From NCBI GenBank assembly GCA_021324595.1, contig JAJPIV010000128.1, positions 1 through 64,000 of the forward strand: a DNA stretch of 64,000 nucleotides, written 5' to 3'. The notes under the pieces were generated by a model, which was not told the origin of the DNA, ran no database searches, and saw only the letters and a program-made list of their open reading frames with translations. Positions within the stretch are counted from its first letter, which is position 1. The number at the start of each line of letters is the position of its first letter. Made by a program: the position numbers and the translations under genes. Below, piece by piece: positions 1 to 9,231 of this stretch. This stretch comes from Actinomycetota bacterium (GTDB lineage Bacteria; Actinomycetota; Actinomycetes; Streptosporangiales; Streptosporangiaceae).

Positions 1-105
1 CCCGGCCACCACCAGAGCTGGTCAGACTGGCGCCGCGCCCACCAGGCCACCGCTCGCCGCAGTCACTACAAACGCCGGATCAAAGATCACGGCCTGTCGC
101 TGTAG
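1..105 (+). pseudogene. 3' end of a transposase gene (IS remnant or IS running off the window edge)
   Basis: Frame 1 is open from the first base and reads a basic C-terminus (WSDWRRAHQATARRSHYKRR...) to a TAG at 103-105. Trp/Arg/His-rich tails of this kind close many actinobacterial DDE transposases such as IS701-like ones; that family link is from memory and not searched. Only about 34 residues lie in the window, so the gene may be intact to the left. The ORF overlaps the end of the convergent truncated lipoprotein gene, so the IS end must lie just right of base 105. Confidence 0.5.
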
Positions 106-536
106 TAATAGGTGGCGAGCGCGGCGCAATACCCCGCCGAGGCGCATGAGATGCCGTAGAAGCGGCTGTAGGGCGCGCGGGCGAGGACAGGCGGGCCGGC
201 TGACCACCGGCCCGCCGCGTAGGTGAACGGGTGGCCGTGCTCGTCGATGGCCGCGCAGAACCCTTCCGAGGGGCACGACACGGTGCTCAGCCCGACGCTG
301 CCCGCCGGGACCTCCAGCCGCCGCCCTGCCGACCACCGCCCGCCCGAGCACGCGCAGGCGTAGCCCGCGTCATCCACGGCCACGCAGAACCGGATGGCCG
401 GGCACGAGATGGAGTTCAGGCCCGGCGGGCTGGCGCCCCGGTCGGCCCAGCGCAGCCCCGTGGCAGGCGGGGAAGCCGATCGGGAGCACGCGACGACGGT
501 GAAGACGGCCGCGGCCACCGCGGCCGGCAGCATCAC
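87..536 (-). CDS. Truncated lipoprotein of the SCxxxFCxAVD repeat type
   Basis: A 149-residue product starts GTG-ATG with a hydrophobic signal and a lipobox-like VVAC near residue 17, so it is probably exported and lipidated. It then carries three copies of a short repeat: SCPAIRFCVAVD, SCPSEGFCAAID and SCASAGYCAALA. Each has a paired Cys and is followed by an Ala/Gly-Arg-Trp-Ser segment. The third repeat breaks down after its second Cys, and the last residues (about YSDRP) and the TGA are encoded inside the transposase ORF on the other strand. The gene therefore looks cut by an IS insertion, with the stop supplied by IS DNA. Function is unknown. A decayed relative lies at about 56.4 kb. Confidence 0.6.
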   Translation of the reverse strand: MMLPAAVAAAVFTVVACSRSASPPATGLRWADRGASPPGLNSISCPAIRFCVAVDDAGYACACSGGRWSAGRRLEVPAGSVGLSTVSCPSEGFCAAIDEHGHPFTYAAGRWSAGPPVLARAPYSRFYGISCASAGYCAALATYYYSDRP

Positions 537-771
537 CGCGGTCCTCCGGCGCGGCCGCCAGGCCCGGGCGCGCGCCGCGCCGCGCCCGCTGATCTTGGGT
601 GTCGCGGATCACGCGCGCGAGGGTACGTCGGCCAGCCGAACGGCGCGCTACCAGCGGGCCAACGCTCGCTGAACTGACGCCGGCCCGGGCGGGCCCGGCG
701 GTGACACGCGCTCACGGTACCGGCCACCGCCGAGCCGCGTTCCGGAGGCCAGGGGGCTTTCCCGCTCGCGG

Positions 772-777
772 TACGAT
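772..777 (+). promoter_or_regulatory. -10 element (TACGAT) for a leaderless start at 784
   Basis: TACGAT fits the actinobacterial TANNNT -10 pattern and ends six bases before the ATG at 784. Transcription would start at or next to the A of ATG, which explains the lack of a ribosome binding site and supports this start. No clear -35 is seen. Confidence 0.45.
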
Positions 778-783
778 CCGCCT

Positions 784-2913
784 ATGCGTTCCGGCGGGAG
801 CGACCTTCGCCCGCTACCTGCACCGCGCGGGCGGATGACGGGCGCCGTGGTCCCCGTCGTGGCGATGGCCCTAGCCGCCGCCTGCGCCGCGCCACCGGTG
901 CTGGCGGCGGCGCGGGGGGGCATCCGGCCAGCCGGCAGTCGGGCGCCTGCGCGGCCGGCGGCCGCCGGGGCCACCCTCCGCCTTGGCCGGGTCATCCTCC
1001 GCGCGTGCCAGTCCAGGCCGCTGGCGTACTGCGGCCACATCCGCGTACCCCTCGATTACTCGTCCCCGGCGAGCCCGCTGATCAGGATCGGCTTCCGCTG
1101 GGTTCCCGCCGCCGGCCGGCCGGCCGGAACCGTGCTGGCCGTCGAAGGCGGCCCCGGCTATTCCTCGATCGGCACTCAGCCGCAGTACCTGGCCATGCTC
1201 GGCCCGCTGCGGGGCAGCCGCAACCTGCTCATGGTCGACCTTCGCGGCACCGGCACGTCCACGCCGGTCAACTGCCCGCGCCTGGAGCGCTTCCGCGGCA
1301 TCGGCCAGTACGGGCCCCGGTTCAACGCTGCGGTGGCCGCATGCGGCCGCATGCTCAACCACACCTGGCGTTACCGTGACGACGCGCCAGGCGGCGGCGG
1401 CTGGGTCCGCGCGTCCGACCTGTTCAACACGGCGTACTCGGCGCGGGATGTGTCCCGCGTGCTCACGGACCTGCGTCTTGGCCGGGTCGACCTGTACGGC
1501 GACTCGTATGGGAGCTGGTTCGCGCAGGCCTTCGCCTCGCGGTACCCGGGCCAGCTTCGCTCGGTGACGCTTGACTCGACCTACCAGGTGCTCAGCCTCA
1601 ACCCGTGGTACGTCACCTCGGTGATCACCGCGCGCCGCGCCTTCGGCGCGGCATGCGCCCGCTGGCCCGCATGCGCGCGCGTCGCCCGCCGCGCCGGGTC
1701 GGGCTGGACGGTCATCGCCCGCCTGGCCCGCCGACTCCGCCAGGCGCCAGTGACCGGGGAGACCACCACGGCCAGCGGGACCCGCGGCCGGCTGACGGTG
1801 AGCCTCATGACGCTGGTCAACCTGGTCAACAACGCGGGCTTCGATCCGGTCGTGTACCGCGACCTTTACGCCGCCGCACTGGCGCTGCTCAGCCACCACG
1901 ACGCGGCGCCGCTGCTCCGGCTGGCGGCGCTCTCGCTGAGCTTCGACGACACGAACTATCCGCTGCCCGAGTTCAGCGACGGCCTGTACTTCGCCGTGTC
2001 CTGTACCGATTACCCGCAGCTGTTCAGCAGGACGGCCCGGCCGTCGGCCCGCGTCCGCCAGTACCGCGCCGCCCTGCGCCGTGAGCCGCCTGAGACGTTC
2101 GCGCCGTTCACGGTCTGGCAGTGGACCAATATGGACCAGTACACCGAGGCCTACAACGCCTGCCTGAACTGGCCGGTGCCCGCTCACCTGTTCCCGCCCA
2201 TAACAAGGCGCCCGCCGCTGGTTCCGGCGCGCCTGCCAGTCCTCATCCTGTCGGCGGACCTGGATTCGCTGACACCGCGCCTCGGCGGCGCCACGCTGGT
2301 CACGCGCCAGATGGGCCCGTCGGCACGCCTGGTGACATTCCCCAATCTCACGCACGTCGCGCTCCAGGACGCGAACGATGCCTGCCCCGCCCTGGTGTTC
2401 CAGCGCTTCTTGCGCGACCCCGGCAATCTCGCCCATGAGAACGTCTCGTGCGCCCCGCACGTCACGCCGATCCACGCGGTCGCGCGCTATCCGAGGCTGC
2501 TCGCCGCCGCCACCCCGGCGAAGCCCAGGCCAGGGAACACGGTCGGCCCGGAGGCGCTCAGGGCCGCGGCGGTGGCTCTGGCGGCCGTCGGCGATGAGAT
2601 CAGCCGGTACGGCGAACTCAGCGGATACCGTGACTGCGGGCTGCGCGGCGGAACGGTGACCTTCGCCGGCGGCCAGACGGTCGTCATGGACTTCCACGGC
2701 GTCCGGTGGGTCATCAACGCCTCCATCGACGGGAAAGCCCGCTGGAACCAGGCCACCGGACTGGTCGTCGCCCGCCTGACGGTGCACCCGGGCAAGGGAG
2801 GGCCCATCCATCTGGTGGCTCGCTGGGACGTGTTCGCCGCGCCCGCTCAGCTCGCCATGATCACCGGCGCGGAAGGAGCGGCGCGGCTGGCCGCTGCCGC
2901 ACCGGCGCCCTGA
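784..2913 (+). CDS. Secreted alpha/beta-hydrolase, TAP-like (S33-type) peptidase
   Basis: A 709-residue protein resembling Streptomyces tripeptidyl aminopeptidase-like exo-peptidases. A basic start and a hydrophobic Ala-rich stretch (about residues 18-42) form a signal peptide; a Cys in it could be a lipobox. The hydrolase fold begins near residue 75. The nucleophile elbow is GDSYG with Ser241, the acid is probably in the SADLDSLTP segment (about 492-494), and the catalytic His is in the LTHVALQD segment (about 524). A TAP-type C-terminal domain surrounds the last two. About 120 further residues follow and are not explained by the family. The likely role is release of short peptides or hydrolysis of esters outside the membrane; the substrate is unknown. 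An internal ATG at codon 18 is a possible alternative start. Confidence 0.8.
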   Translation: MRSGGSDLRPLPAPRGRMTGAVVPVVAMALAAACAAPPVLAAARGGIRPAGSRAPARPAAAGATLRLGRVILRACQSRPLAYCGHIRVPLDYSSPASPLIRIGFRWVPAAGRPAGTVLAVEGGPGYSSIGTQPQYLAMLGPLRGSRNLLMVDLRGTGTSTPVNCPRLERFRGIGQYGPRFNAAVAACGRMLNHTWRYRDDAPGGGGWVRASDLFNTAYSARDVSRVLTDLRLGRVDLYGDSYGSWFAQAFASRYPGQLRSVTLDSTYQVLSLNPWYVTSVITARRAFGAACARWPACARVARRAGSGWTVIARLARRLRQAPVTGETTTASGTRGRLTVSLMTLVNLVNNAGFDPVVYRDLYAAALALLSHHDAAPLLRLAALSLSFDDTNYPLPEFSDGLYFAVSCTDYPQLFSRTARPSARVRQYRAALRREPPETFAPFTVWQWTNMDQYTEAYNACLNWPVPAHLFPPITRRPPLVPARLPVLILSADLDSLTPRLGGATLVTRQMGPSARLVTFPNLTHVALQDANDACPALVFQRFLRDPGNLAHENVSCAPHVTPIHAVARYPRLLAAATPAKPRPGNTVGPEALRAAAVALAAVGDEISRYGELSGYRDCGLRGGTVTFAGGQTVVMDFHGVRWVINASIDGKARWNQATGLVVARLTVHPGKGGPIHLVARWDVFAAPAQLAMITGAEGAARLAAAAPAP

Positions 2914-3045
2914 CCCGGGCCCGCGACAGCCGGGCCGGCGATCCGTCAACGAGGGCGGGCGCCACCCACTCCCAGCGCCGCGTGGCCGCGCCGCGAAGTC
3001 GCCGCGGGCTCGCGAGCGCGGCAACCGCCGCCACGCCGGACCAGG

Positions 3046-4953
3046 TCACCCAGCCCAGCGGTGCGCGCCGGCGCGGTGCAACCGGATGGCGAGCCGTATT
3101 TCCAGCGCCCGCTCACCGTCCTGCCAGCCGTCCCCGAGCAGCCGCGTGAGCCGGTCGAGCCGCTGCTTGACCGTGTTCACGTGCACATGCAGAGCGTCCT
3201 TGGCCCTAGTCAGGTTCCCGTTGCTGGCGAAGTAGGCCTCGATGGTGTGCATCAGCTGGCTCCCCCTGCGGCTGTCATAGCTGAGCACTGGGCCGATCGC
3301 GGACTGGATGAACCCGGGAATGTCCTTGCGGTCCGACAACAGCAGGCCCAGGAAGCCCAATTCGCCCGAGGCCGCCGACTCTCCCCGCCGACCCAGCGCG
3401 GTCAGGGCGTCCACGACGCGCCGCGCCTCCCGGTAGGCGGCCGGGATGGCCTGCGGGCACCCTGGGACGAGCGCCGATCCCGCGGTCACCGGCCGGCCGG
3501 CCGCCGAGTTCAGCGCCCCGGCGGCCTCCCGCACGACCCTGGCGGCATCGGTCCCCGGCAGCAGCAGCACCGCGACGCCATCCTGCTCGGCCGCCAGGCC
3601 GTGCCGTGTCGCGGCCAGGTGCGCCACGGCCGGCCGGAGCCGCGACCTGCTCGCCTCGTCCGCGTGGGCCACGATCAGGATGTGCGGCTGGCTGAGGTCG
3701 GCCCCCAGCCGAAGTGCCCGGCCGCGGAGTGAGTCGCTGTCGTGCTGCGGGGCGGCGAGCAGGTCGCTCAGCAGCTCGCCGCGCACGCGGTGCTCGGCCT
3801 CGGTGACCGACCGGCGCAGCAGGAGCAGGAGAGCGGTCACCATGGCTGCCCGCTCCAGGATCAGCTGGTCGGTCGCGGGCAGGATGTGCCCGGCCCGCAG
3901 GACCAGGGTGCCCAGGTGCTCCGATCCGGCGGTCGCGGGCACGGTCCACAGGTTTCCGGTGCGCACCGCGTGGCCGACCGTCCGTGACCTGGCCGCGGCC
4001 CTGCGCAGTATCTTCTCGGACGCCAGGGATGACCCGCTCTCCGCGAGCGGGGAGTCGTCGGCGTCCAGGATGATCACGCTGCTGCCCAGGACGTCGGCGA
4101 CGGCGTGCGCCACATCCTCGGCCCTGCCGCCCGCGAGCACGAGCTCGGTGAACCGGCGGTGGGCCTGTGAGGTGCGCTCCACCGCCGCGCTCTGCTCCCG
4201 GATGAGCGCGTTGGCCGCGCTGAGCTCGGCGACGGCAGCCCTAGCCTCCTCCAGCAGGTTCGCCGCGTCGATCGCCACGGCGGCGTGCGCGGCGAGAGAG
4301 GACAGCAGGGACACCTCCGCGGGGTTGAACGTGCGGGGCCGGCGGTCGGCGGCGAACAGCACGCCGATGACGCTGTCGCCGAGCATGAGGGGGACGCCGA
4401 GGATCGCCACCAGCCCCTCCTCGACCACCCCCCGGTCGATGGTGGGGGTGTGCCTGAACCGCTCGTCGGTCAGGTACGCCGCGCTCGCGTACGGCGTGGC
4501 CCGCTCGGCCACCAGGCCGCCGAGCCCTTCACCCATGCCGAGGCGCAGCTGCTGGAAGAACCGCGAGACTGAGCCCGAGGTGACCCGCATGTAGGTGTCG
4601 CCCCGGGCGGGGTCGTGGAGCGTCATGTAGGCGACGTCGGCTCCCAGGAGCAGCCGGGCGCGGCGGACAATGGCCCGCAGCACTGAATCCAGGTCGTGCA
4701 GGGCCGCCAGGTCGCTGGCCGTCTCGAAGAGCGCGGCCAGCTCCGCCTCCCGGCGGCGGCGCTGATCCAGCTCGTCGCGGACGCGCAGCGCGATCAGCTT
4801 CACGTCCTCGAGCTCAGCCAGCTGAGCGGATGTCGCGCCGCGAGCCTGCGCCCTCGCCAGCGGGCGCTCGAAGTCCGCTGCCGGGGCCTCGCGGTCCAGC
4901 AGTAGCAGGAACTCGCGGCAACGGGCCAAGAGGGACGAGTCGTCCATGGCCAC
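3046..4953 (-). CDS. GAF domain plus PucR/CdaR-type HTH transcriptional regulator
   Basis: A 635-residue cytoplasmic regulator. An N-terminal coiled region (about 1-75) leads into a GAF domain (about 75-230). The middle contains a second weakly conserved sensory region, and the last 65 residues are the PucR-type helix-turn-helix (motif NLTRAKDALHVHVNTVKQRL). It is divergent from the ABC importer operon, with 203 bp between starts, so local control of that importer is the natural guess. A start at the first ATG or at MDDSSLL two codons later is equally possible. The ligand is unknown. Confidence 0.8.
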   Translation of the reverse strand: MAMDDSSLLARCREFLLLLDREAPAADFERPLARAQARGATSAQLAELEDVKLIALRVRDELDQRRRREAELAALFETASDLAALHDLDSVLRAIVRRARLLLGADVAYMTLHDPARGDTYMRVTSGSVSRFFQQLRLGMGEGLGGLVAERATPYASAAYLTDERFRHTPTIDRGVVEEGLVAILGVPLMLGDSVIGVLFAADRRPRTFNPAEVSLLSSLAAHAAVAIDAANLLEEARAAVAELSAANALIREQSAAVERTSQAHRRFTELVLAGGRAEDVAHAVADVLGSSVIILDADDSPLAESGSSLASEKILRRAAARSRTVGHAVRTGNLWTVPATAGSEHLGTLVLRAGHILPATDQLILERAAMVTALLLLLRRSVTEAEHRVRGELLSDLLAAPQHDSDSLRGRALRLGADLSQPHILIVAHADEASRSRLRPAVAHLAATRHGLAAEQDGVAVLLLPGTDAARVVREAAGALNSAAGRPVTAGSALVPGCPQAIPAAYREARRVVDALTALGRRGESAASGELGFLGLLLSDRKDIPGFIQSAIGPVLSYDSRRGSQLMHTIEAYFASNGNLTRAKDALHVHVNTVKQRLDRLTRLLGDGWQDGERALEIRLAIRLHRAGAHRWAG

Positions 4954-4991
4954 ATTCTGCCGCCTCCCGAAGACCTTCAGTATCGGTTCCA

Positions 4992-5032
4992 GCCATATCT
5001 TTCAGGCCAAGTACGTTGTTCATCGCCATATC
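4992..5032. promoter_or_regulatory. Paired GCCATATC direct repeats in the divergent promoter region
   Basis: GCCATATC occurs at 4992-4999 and again at 5025-5032, 33 bp apart or about three helical turns. The 100 bp around them is the most AT-rich DNA in this neighbourhood and lies between the GAF/PucR regulator and the importer operon. This is a candidate operator pair; binding by the adjacent regulator is inference. Confidence 0.35.
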
Positions 5033-5156
5033 AGGTCGGCAGGTGGTCACCTAGCGTTCACCGTCATGGAAGCCAGCTCACCAGGACGGCACATCCCGGG
5101 GCGGCACGTCCCCGCCACCGCGGCTCGCGGCGCGCCGCCCGAGGGACAGGTGTGAC

Positions 5157-6398
5157 ATGAGACACGCGAGAATTCTTTCCGCCATGGCCGCGGCCTCGCT
5201 GATTGCCGGCGTGGCGGCATGCGGCAGCTCCGGCCCCTCTCCCAGCGCGGGGCGCGGGCCGGTCACCATCGGCGAGTCCACCACGCTGTCGGGTGCGATC
5301 GCCGAACTCGGCCAGAGCGGCCTGCAAGGAGTGCAGCTCGCAGTGGCCGACATCAACGCGCACGGCGGGCTGCTGGGGCACAAGGTGAAGGTGGTCAGCG
5401 CCGACGACGCCGCGACCCCCGCCACGGGCGCCTCCAACGTCCGGTCGATGATCCTCAACGATCACGCCGTGGCAATCTTCGGCCCGGTGTCGAGCGCGGT
5501 CGCGGCGGCGGAGGAACCGCTGGCGGCCGAGTACAAGGTGCCGATCTTCTTCCACACCTCCAATGACATCAACCTGATGGGGAAGGGCTTCACCAAGTAC
5601 GCGTTCCAGGTCGTCCCCAACACCGTCATGGAGTCGCGGGCGGCGGCCGACTACCTCGCGAAGCAGTCGGGCGGCAAGCCGATCACCATCGCCACCTTCG
5701 CTCCCGCGTACAGCTTCGGGTATGACACGGTCAGCGGCTTCCTGACCGCGCTCAAGGACCTGCATGTCCACTACAAGCTGGTCGCGCAGGAGTTCCCTCC
5801 GCTGGAGGCCCCGAACATCTCCGCCTACCTGTCCAAGATCGTGACCGCCAGGCCGCAGTACCTGTTCAACGCGCAGTTCGGCGGCGACTTGGTCACATTC
5901 ACCAAGCAGGCCGCCGGGTACGGCCTGTTCGCCAAGACGAAGGTCATCGCGATGTACGACTCGCCCGTGCTCGAGGCGCTCGGGTCCAGCGCGCCCGCCA
6001 GCGCGATCGGCTTCGATCGGGCCCCGTTCTGGGCGATCCCTGGCCTGGGCGCGTTCAACAGGGAATTCCATGCCAGGTACGGGGCCTGGCCGTCGGAGTG
6101 GGCGATCCTGGCCTACACCGCCGTGCAGACCTGGGCCTACGGCGTCAAGCGGGCGCACAGCTTCGGCGGCGACGCGGTGTCGGCGGCGCTGGCCGGGGCC
6201 ACCGTGCCGACGATCCGCGGCGACATCACGATCCGGGCGTGCGACCACCAGGCCGAGATTCCCGAGTACGTCGGCGTCGTCGCGAGCAAGCCCGATCCCT
6301 CCTATGGCGAGATCCTGTGGGATCCCTCGTCACTGTTCGCCGCCCCGTTCGCCACCATCGACCTGTCGTGCGCGCAGGTCGAGGCGCTGCGCGGCTGA
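5157..6398 (+). CDS. Branched-chain-type ABC transporter substrate-binding lipoprotein
   Basis: A 413-residue periplasmic-binding-protein-like lipoprotein: signal peptide, lipobox VAAC with Cys21, then a Peripla_BP_6 (LivK-like) fold beginning with TIGESTTLSGAIAELGQ. The family binds branched-chain amino acids, amides, urea or short acids, and the sequence alone does not say which. A purine-rich site (AGGGACAGG) sits seven to eight bases before ATG. It is the first gene of a tightly packed SBP-permease-permease-ATPase-ATPase-dehydrogenase operon. Confidence 0.88.
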   Translation: MRHARILSAMAAASLIAGVAACGSSGPSPSAGRGPVTIGESTTLSGAIAELGQSGLQGVQLAVADINAHGGLLGHKVKVVSADDAATPATGASNVRSMILNDHAVAIFGPVSSAVAAAEEPLAAEYKVPIFFHTSNDINLMGKGFTKYAFQVVPNTVMESRAAADYLAKQSGGKPITIATFAPAYSFGYDTVSGFLTALKDLHVHYKLVAQEFPPLEAPNISAYLSKIVTARPQYLFNAQFGGDLVTFTKQAAGYGLFAKTKVIAMYDSPVLEALGSSAPASAIGFDRAPFWAIPGLGAFNREFHARYGAWPSEWAILAYTAVQTWAYGVKRAHSFGGDAVSAALAGATVPTIRGDITIRACDHQAEIPEYVGVVASKPDPSYGEILWDPSSLFAAPFATIDLSCAQVEALRG

Positions 6399-6405
6399 GC
6401 ACCGC

Positions 6406-7284
6406 ATGATGCCCACCGCGATCATCGACACCGTGGGGGTGCTGAGCACGGCCGGCGCGCTGTTCATCGTGTCGGCCGGGCTCACCCTCGTGTTCGGCGC
6501 GATGCGGCTGATCAACATCGCCCACGGAAGCTTTTACATGTACGGCGCCTTCCTGCTCACGACCATCGCCGGGGCCGGGACCGGACTCCGGTTCTGGCTG
6601 GCGGTGGTGGCGGCGACGATCGTTGTGGCGCTGATCGGGGCAGCGGTGGAACTGGTGATCATGCGGCGCGTCTACGATTCCGAGCACCTCACCCAGCTGA
6701 TCGCCACCTTCGGGTTGTTCCTGATCTTCGCTGACCTGGCGCTGCACTTCTGGGGCGACAACAGCAGGACGGCGAATCCGCCTGCGGCGTTCGCGGGCCA
6801 GGTGGCCATCGGCGGAGCCGTATTCCCGGCCTATGACCTGGTGGTGATCGCAGCCGCGGTGGCGGTCGGCCTGGGCCTGTGGGTTCTGCTGCAGCGCAGC
6901 GGCCTCGGCTGGCGCATCCGGGCGGCCGTCGAGGATCCCGAGACCCTCCAGGCGGGCGGCACCAATCTGCCCCTGCTCCGGACGGGCATGTTCACCATGG
7001 GAGCCCTCCTGGCCGGGCTCTCGGGGGCGATCGTCGCCCCGCAGGTCGCGGTGGCACCCGGCATGGACAGCTCGATCGTGGTCGCGGCGTTCATTGTGGC
7101 CATCATCGGAGGGCTCGGGTCGGTGCCCGGGGCGGCCCTCGGCGCGCTCATCATCGGCGCCGCGGAGACGATCGGGACGATCGTGGCCCCGACCTGGGCC
7201 TCCAGCTTCATCTACCTGGCCATGATCGCCGTGCTGGTGGCCCGGCCGTCCGGCCTGCTCGGCATTCCGGAGCGCCGCCAGTGA
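6406..7284 (+). CDS. Branched-chain-type ABC transporter permease, LivH type
   Basis: A 292-residue inner-membrane permease with the LivH opening INIAHGSFYMYG and about eight membrane helices. The start is placed at the tandem ATG-ATG at 6406, seven bases after the binding-protein stop; the longer ORF in the track extends back across that gene and is not real. It pairs with the LivM-type permease, whose GTG overlaps its TGA. The conserved segment near residue 180 (AVEDPETLQAGGTN) is the loop that meets the ATPases. Confidence 0.88.
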   Translation: MMPTAIIDTVGVLSTAGALFIVSAGLTLVFGAMRLINIAHGSFYMYGAFLLTTIAGAGTGLRFWLAVVAATIVVALIGAAVELVIMRRVYDSEHLTQLIATFGLFLIFADLALHFWGDNSRTANPPAAFAGQVAIGGAVFPAYDLVVIAAAVAVGLGLWVLLQRSGLGWRIRAAVEDPETLQAGGTNLPLLRTGMFTMGALLAGLSGAIVAPQVAVAPGMDSSIVVAAFIVAIIGGLGSVPGAALGALIIGAAETIGTIVAPTWASSFIYLAMIAVLVARPSGLLGIPERRQ

Positions 7285-8423
7285 CCGTCGCGAGGCAGGT
7301 CCTCCAGGCCGTCGCGCGGGCCGCCGCGGGCGCCCGCCGCGTCCGCGCGAGCCAACCCGGCGGCGCCCTGGCGCCGCCCGCCGCCAGGGCCACCGGGCTG
7401 GCCGGCGTCGCTGCCGTACTGGTGGCCTTCGGATTCCTGCTCGGCGCCAGCAGCCTGCTCACCCTTGAGGAAGCGGTCGGGCTCGCCCTGTTCGCGGTGG
7501 CGACCAACCTGCTGGTCGGCTACGCAGGCCTGGTTTCGTTCGGCCAGGCCGCCTTCTACGGCCTCGGCGCCTATACGGTCGCGCTTAGCTGGCAGCACTA
7601 CAACTGGCCGTTCTGGCTCACGTTCACGCTGGCACCCGTGCTGGGGGGAGCCGCCGCTTTCCTCGTGGGCCTGGTGGCCCTCCGCGCGCGGTTCCTGTAC
7701 TTCGCCTTGCTGACCCTGGCCTTCTCGCAGCTCTTCTACGAGATCGCCGAGAACCAGTACCACTTCACCAGCGGCGCCAACGGCGTCTTCGGTCCCATGG
7801 TGCCGTCGGCGCTCGCGCAACCGCGGGCCGGGTACTTCTTCGTTCTCGCGGTGGTGGCCGCCTGCCTGGCGATCCTGTGGAAGGTGACCGCGTCGTCGTT
7901 CGGGTTGACGCTGCGGGCCATCAGGGAGAATCGCGCCCGGGCCGAGGCGCTGGGGATCAACGTCTTCCGTCAGGAGCTGATCGCCTTCGTGATCTCCGGG
8001 GTGTTCTGCTCGCTCGCCGGAACGCTGTTCGTGGTGTACAGCCAGTCCGCGTATCCCGAACTGCTGGACTGGCAGCAGTCAGGATACGCGGTGTTCATGG
8101 TGGTCATCGGCGGCATGTTCACATTCCTCGGCCCAGCGCTGGGAGCCGTCATCTACACGGTGGGTCAGCAGTTCCTCATCAGCCGGACGGCGGATTGGCA
8201 GCTAATCCTCGGCGCGGTGCTGCTGCTCATCGTCTTGTTCCGCCCCGACGGCCTCGCCGGGCTCGCCGACTCGGCGGCCCGCTGGCTGGCTCAGCGCGTT
8301 CCCGCCGTCATGCGCCGCGGGGCGCCTGGCAGCAAGGCCCCGCCGCGGGTGGCTCCGGTGGCGTCAGCCTCGGAAGGTGAACCTCAGCATGCCGCGAGAG
8401 TGCCCGGTGACGAGCGCGAATAG
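7281..8423 (+). CDS. Branched-chain-type ABC transporter permease, LivM type
   Basis: A 380-residue membrane protein. The start is set at GTG 7281, which overlaps the LivH stop as GTGA. A 40-residue Arg/Ala-rich cytoplasmic leader precedes the first helix. LivM hallmarks are GYAGLVSFGQAAFYGLGAY and the ATPase-facing loop AIRENRARAEALGINV. The C-terminal tail of about 50 residues is hydrophilic and overlaps the start of the first ATPase gene. Confidence 0.87.
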   Translation: MTVARQVLQAVARAAAGARRVRASQPGGALAPPAARATGLAGVAAVLVAFGFLLGASSLLTLEEAVGLALFAVATNLLVGYAGLVSFGQAAFYGLGAYTVALSWQHYNWPFWLTFTLAPVLGGAAAFLVGLVALRARFLYFALLTLAFSQLFYEIAENQYHFTSGANGVFGPMVPSALAQPRAGYFFVLAVVAACLAILWKVTASSFGLTLRAIRENRARAEALGINVFRQELIAFVISGVFCSLAGTLFVVYSQSAYPELLDWQQSGYAVFMVVIGGMFTFLGPALGAVIYTVGQQFLISRTADWQLILGAVLLLIVLFRPDGLAGLADSAARWLAQRVPAVMRRGAPGSKAPPRVAPVASASEGEPQHAARVPGDERE

Positions 8424-9231
8424 CGGCGCCGGAGCGGCCGCTCCTCCGCCCGGCCCGGCGCCAGTTCCCGTCCTGCTTGAAGCTCGGCGCCTGGTCCGCG
8501 ACTTCGGCTCGTTCCGCGCGGTGAACGACGTGAGCCTGCGCGTGGCGGAGGGCACCATCCACTCGGTGATCGGGCCCAATGGCGCCGGAAAGACGACGCT
8601 CTTCCGGCTGCTGACCGGCATTCACCGGCCCACGTCCGGCAGGGTGCTGCTGGACGGAAGGGACGTCACGGGACAGGCGCCGCACGCCATCGCCCGCCGG
8701 GGGCTCGCTCAGTCCTTCCAGCTCACGACCATCTTTCCCCGCCTCACCGTGCTGGAGTCGGTGCAGGCCGCCATCGTGGCCGCCAGCGGGCACCGCGCCG
8801 ACTTCGTGAGCCGGTTCCACCGTTCCACCGTTCCGGAGGCCATGCGGGTTCTCGGCCGGGTTGGCCTGGCCGATCACGCCCGCACGCTGGCCGGCACTCT
8901 GTCCCACGGCGACCAGCGAGCGCTTGACGTGGCCCTTGCCCTGGCCACCAAGCCCAAAGTGCTGCTCCTGGACGAGCCCACGGCCGGCATGTCCGAGGCC
9001 GAGACCGAACGGACGATCGCGCTGATCGCCGACCTCGTCCGCACCGGGGGTATCACCGTCCTGTTCTCCGAGCACGACATGGACATCGTGTTCGGGATCT
9101 CCGACCGCGTCACCGTGCTCCATCAGGGCCGCGTCATCGCGGAGGGAACCGGCCCGCAGGTCCGCGCGAACGAGGAAGTCACTGCGGTCTACCTGGGCGG
9201 TTCCGGCTGGGGGATGCAACGTGATGCTTGA
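8377..9231 (+). CDS. ABC transporter ATP-binding protein, LivG type
   Basis: A 284-residue ATPase. Walker A is GPNGAGKTT, the signature is LSHGDQRALDVALAL (LSHGD instead of LSGGQ, common in LivG), and Walker B is VLLLDEPTAGMS, followed by the switch His in SEHDMD. The GTG at 8377 lies inside livM; ATG 8389 or GTG 8407 are possible later starts because the first 30 residues are Pro/Ala-rich and not conserved. It energises uptake together with the LivF-type partner. Confidence 0.87.
   Translation: MNLSMPRECPVTSANSGAGAAAPPPGPAPVPVLLEARRLVRDFGSFRAVNDVSLRVAEGTIHSVIGPNGAGKTTLFRLLTGIHRPTSGRVLLDGRDVTGQAPHAIARRGLAQSFQLTTIFPRLTVLESVQAAIVAASGHRADFVSRFHRSTVPEAMRVLGRVGLADHARTLAGTLSHGDQRALDVALALATKPKVLLLDEPTAGMSEAETERTIALIADLVRTGGITVLFSEHDMDIVFGISDRVTVLHQGRVIAEGTGPQVRANEEVTAVYLGGSGWGMQRDA

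Noticed and set aside
871-3024. 717-residue ORF on the minus strand
   Set aside because: Antisense to the TAP-like peptidase, which has signal peptide and catalytic motifs.
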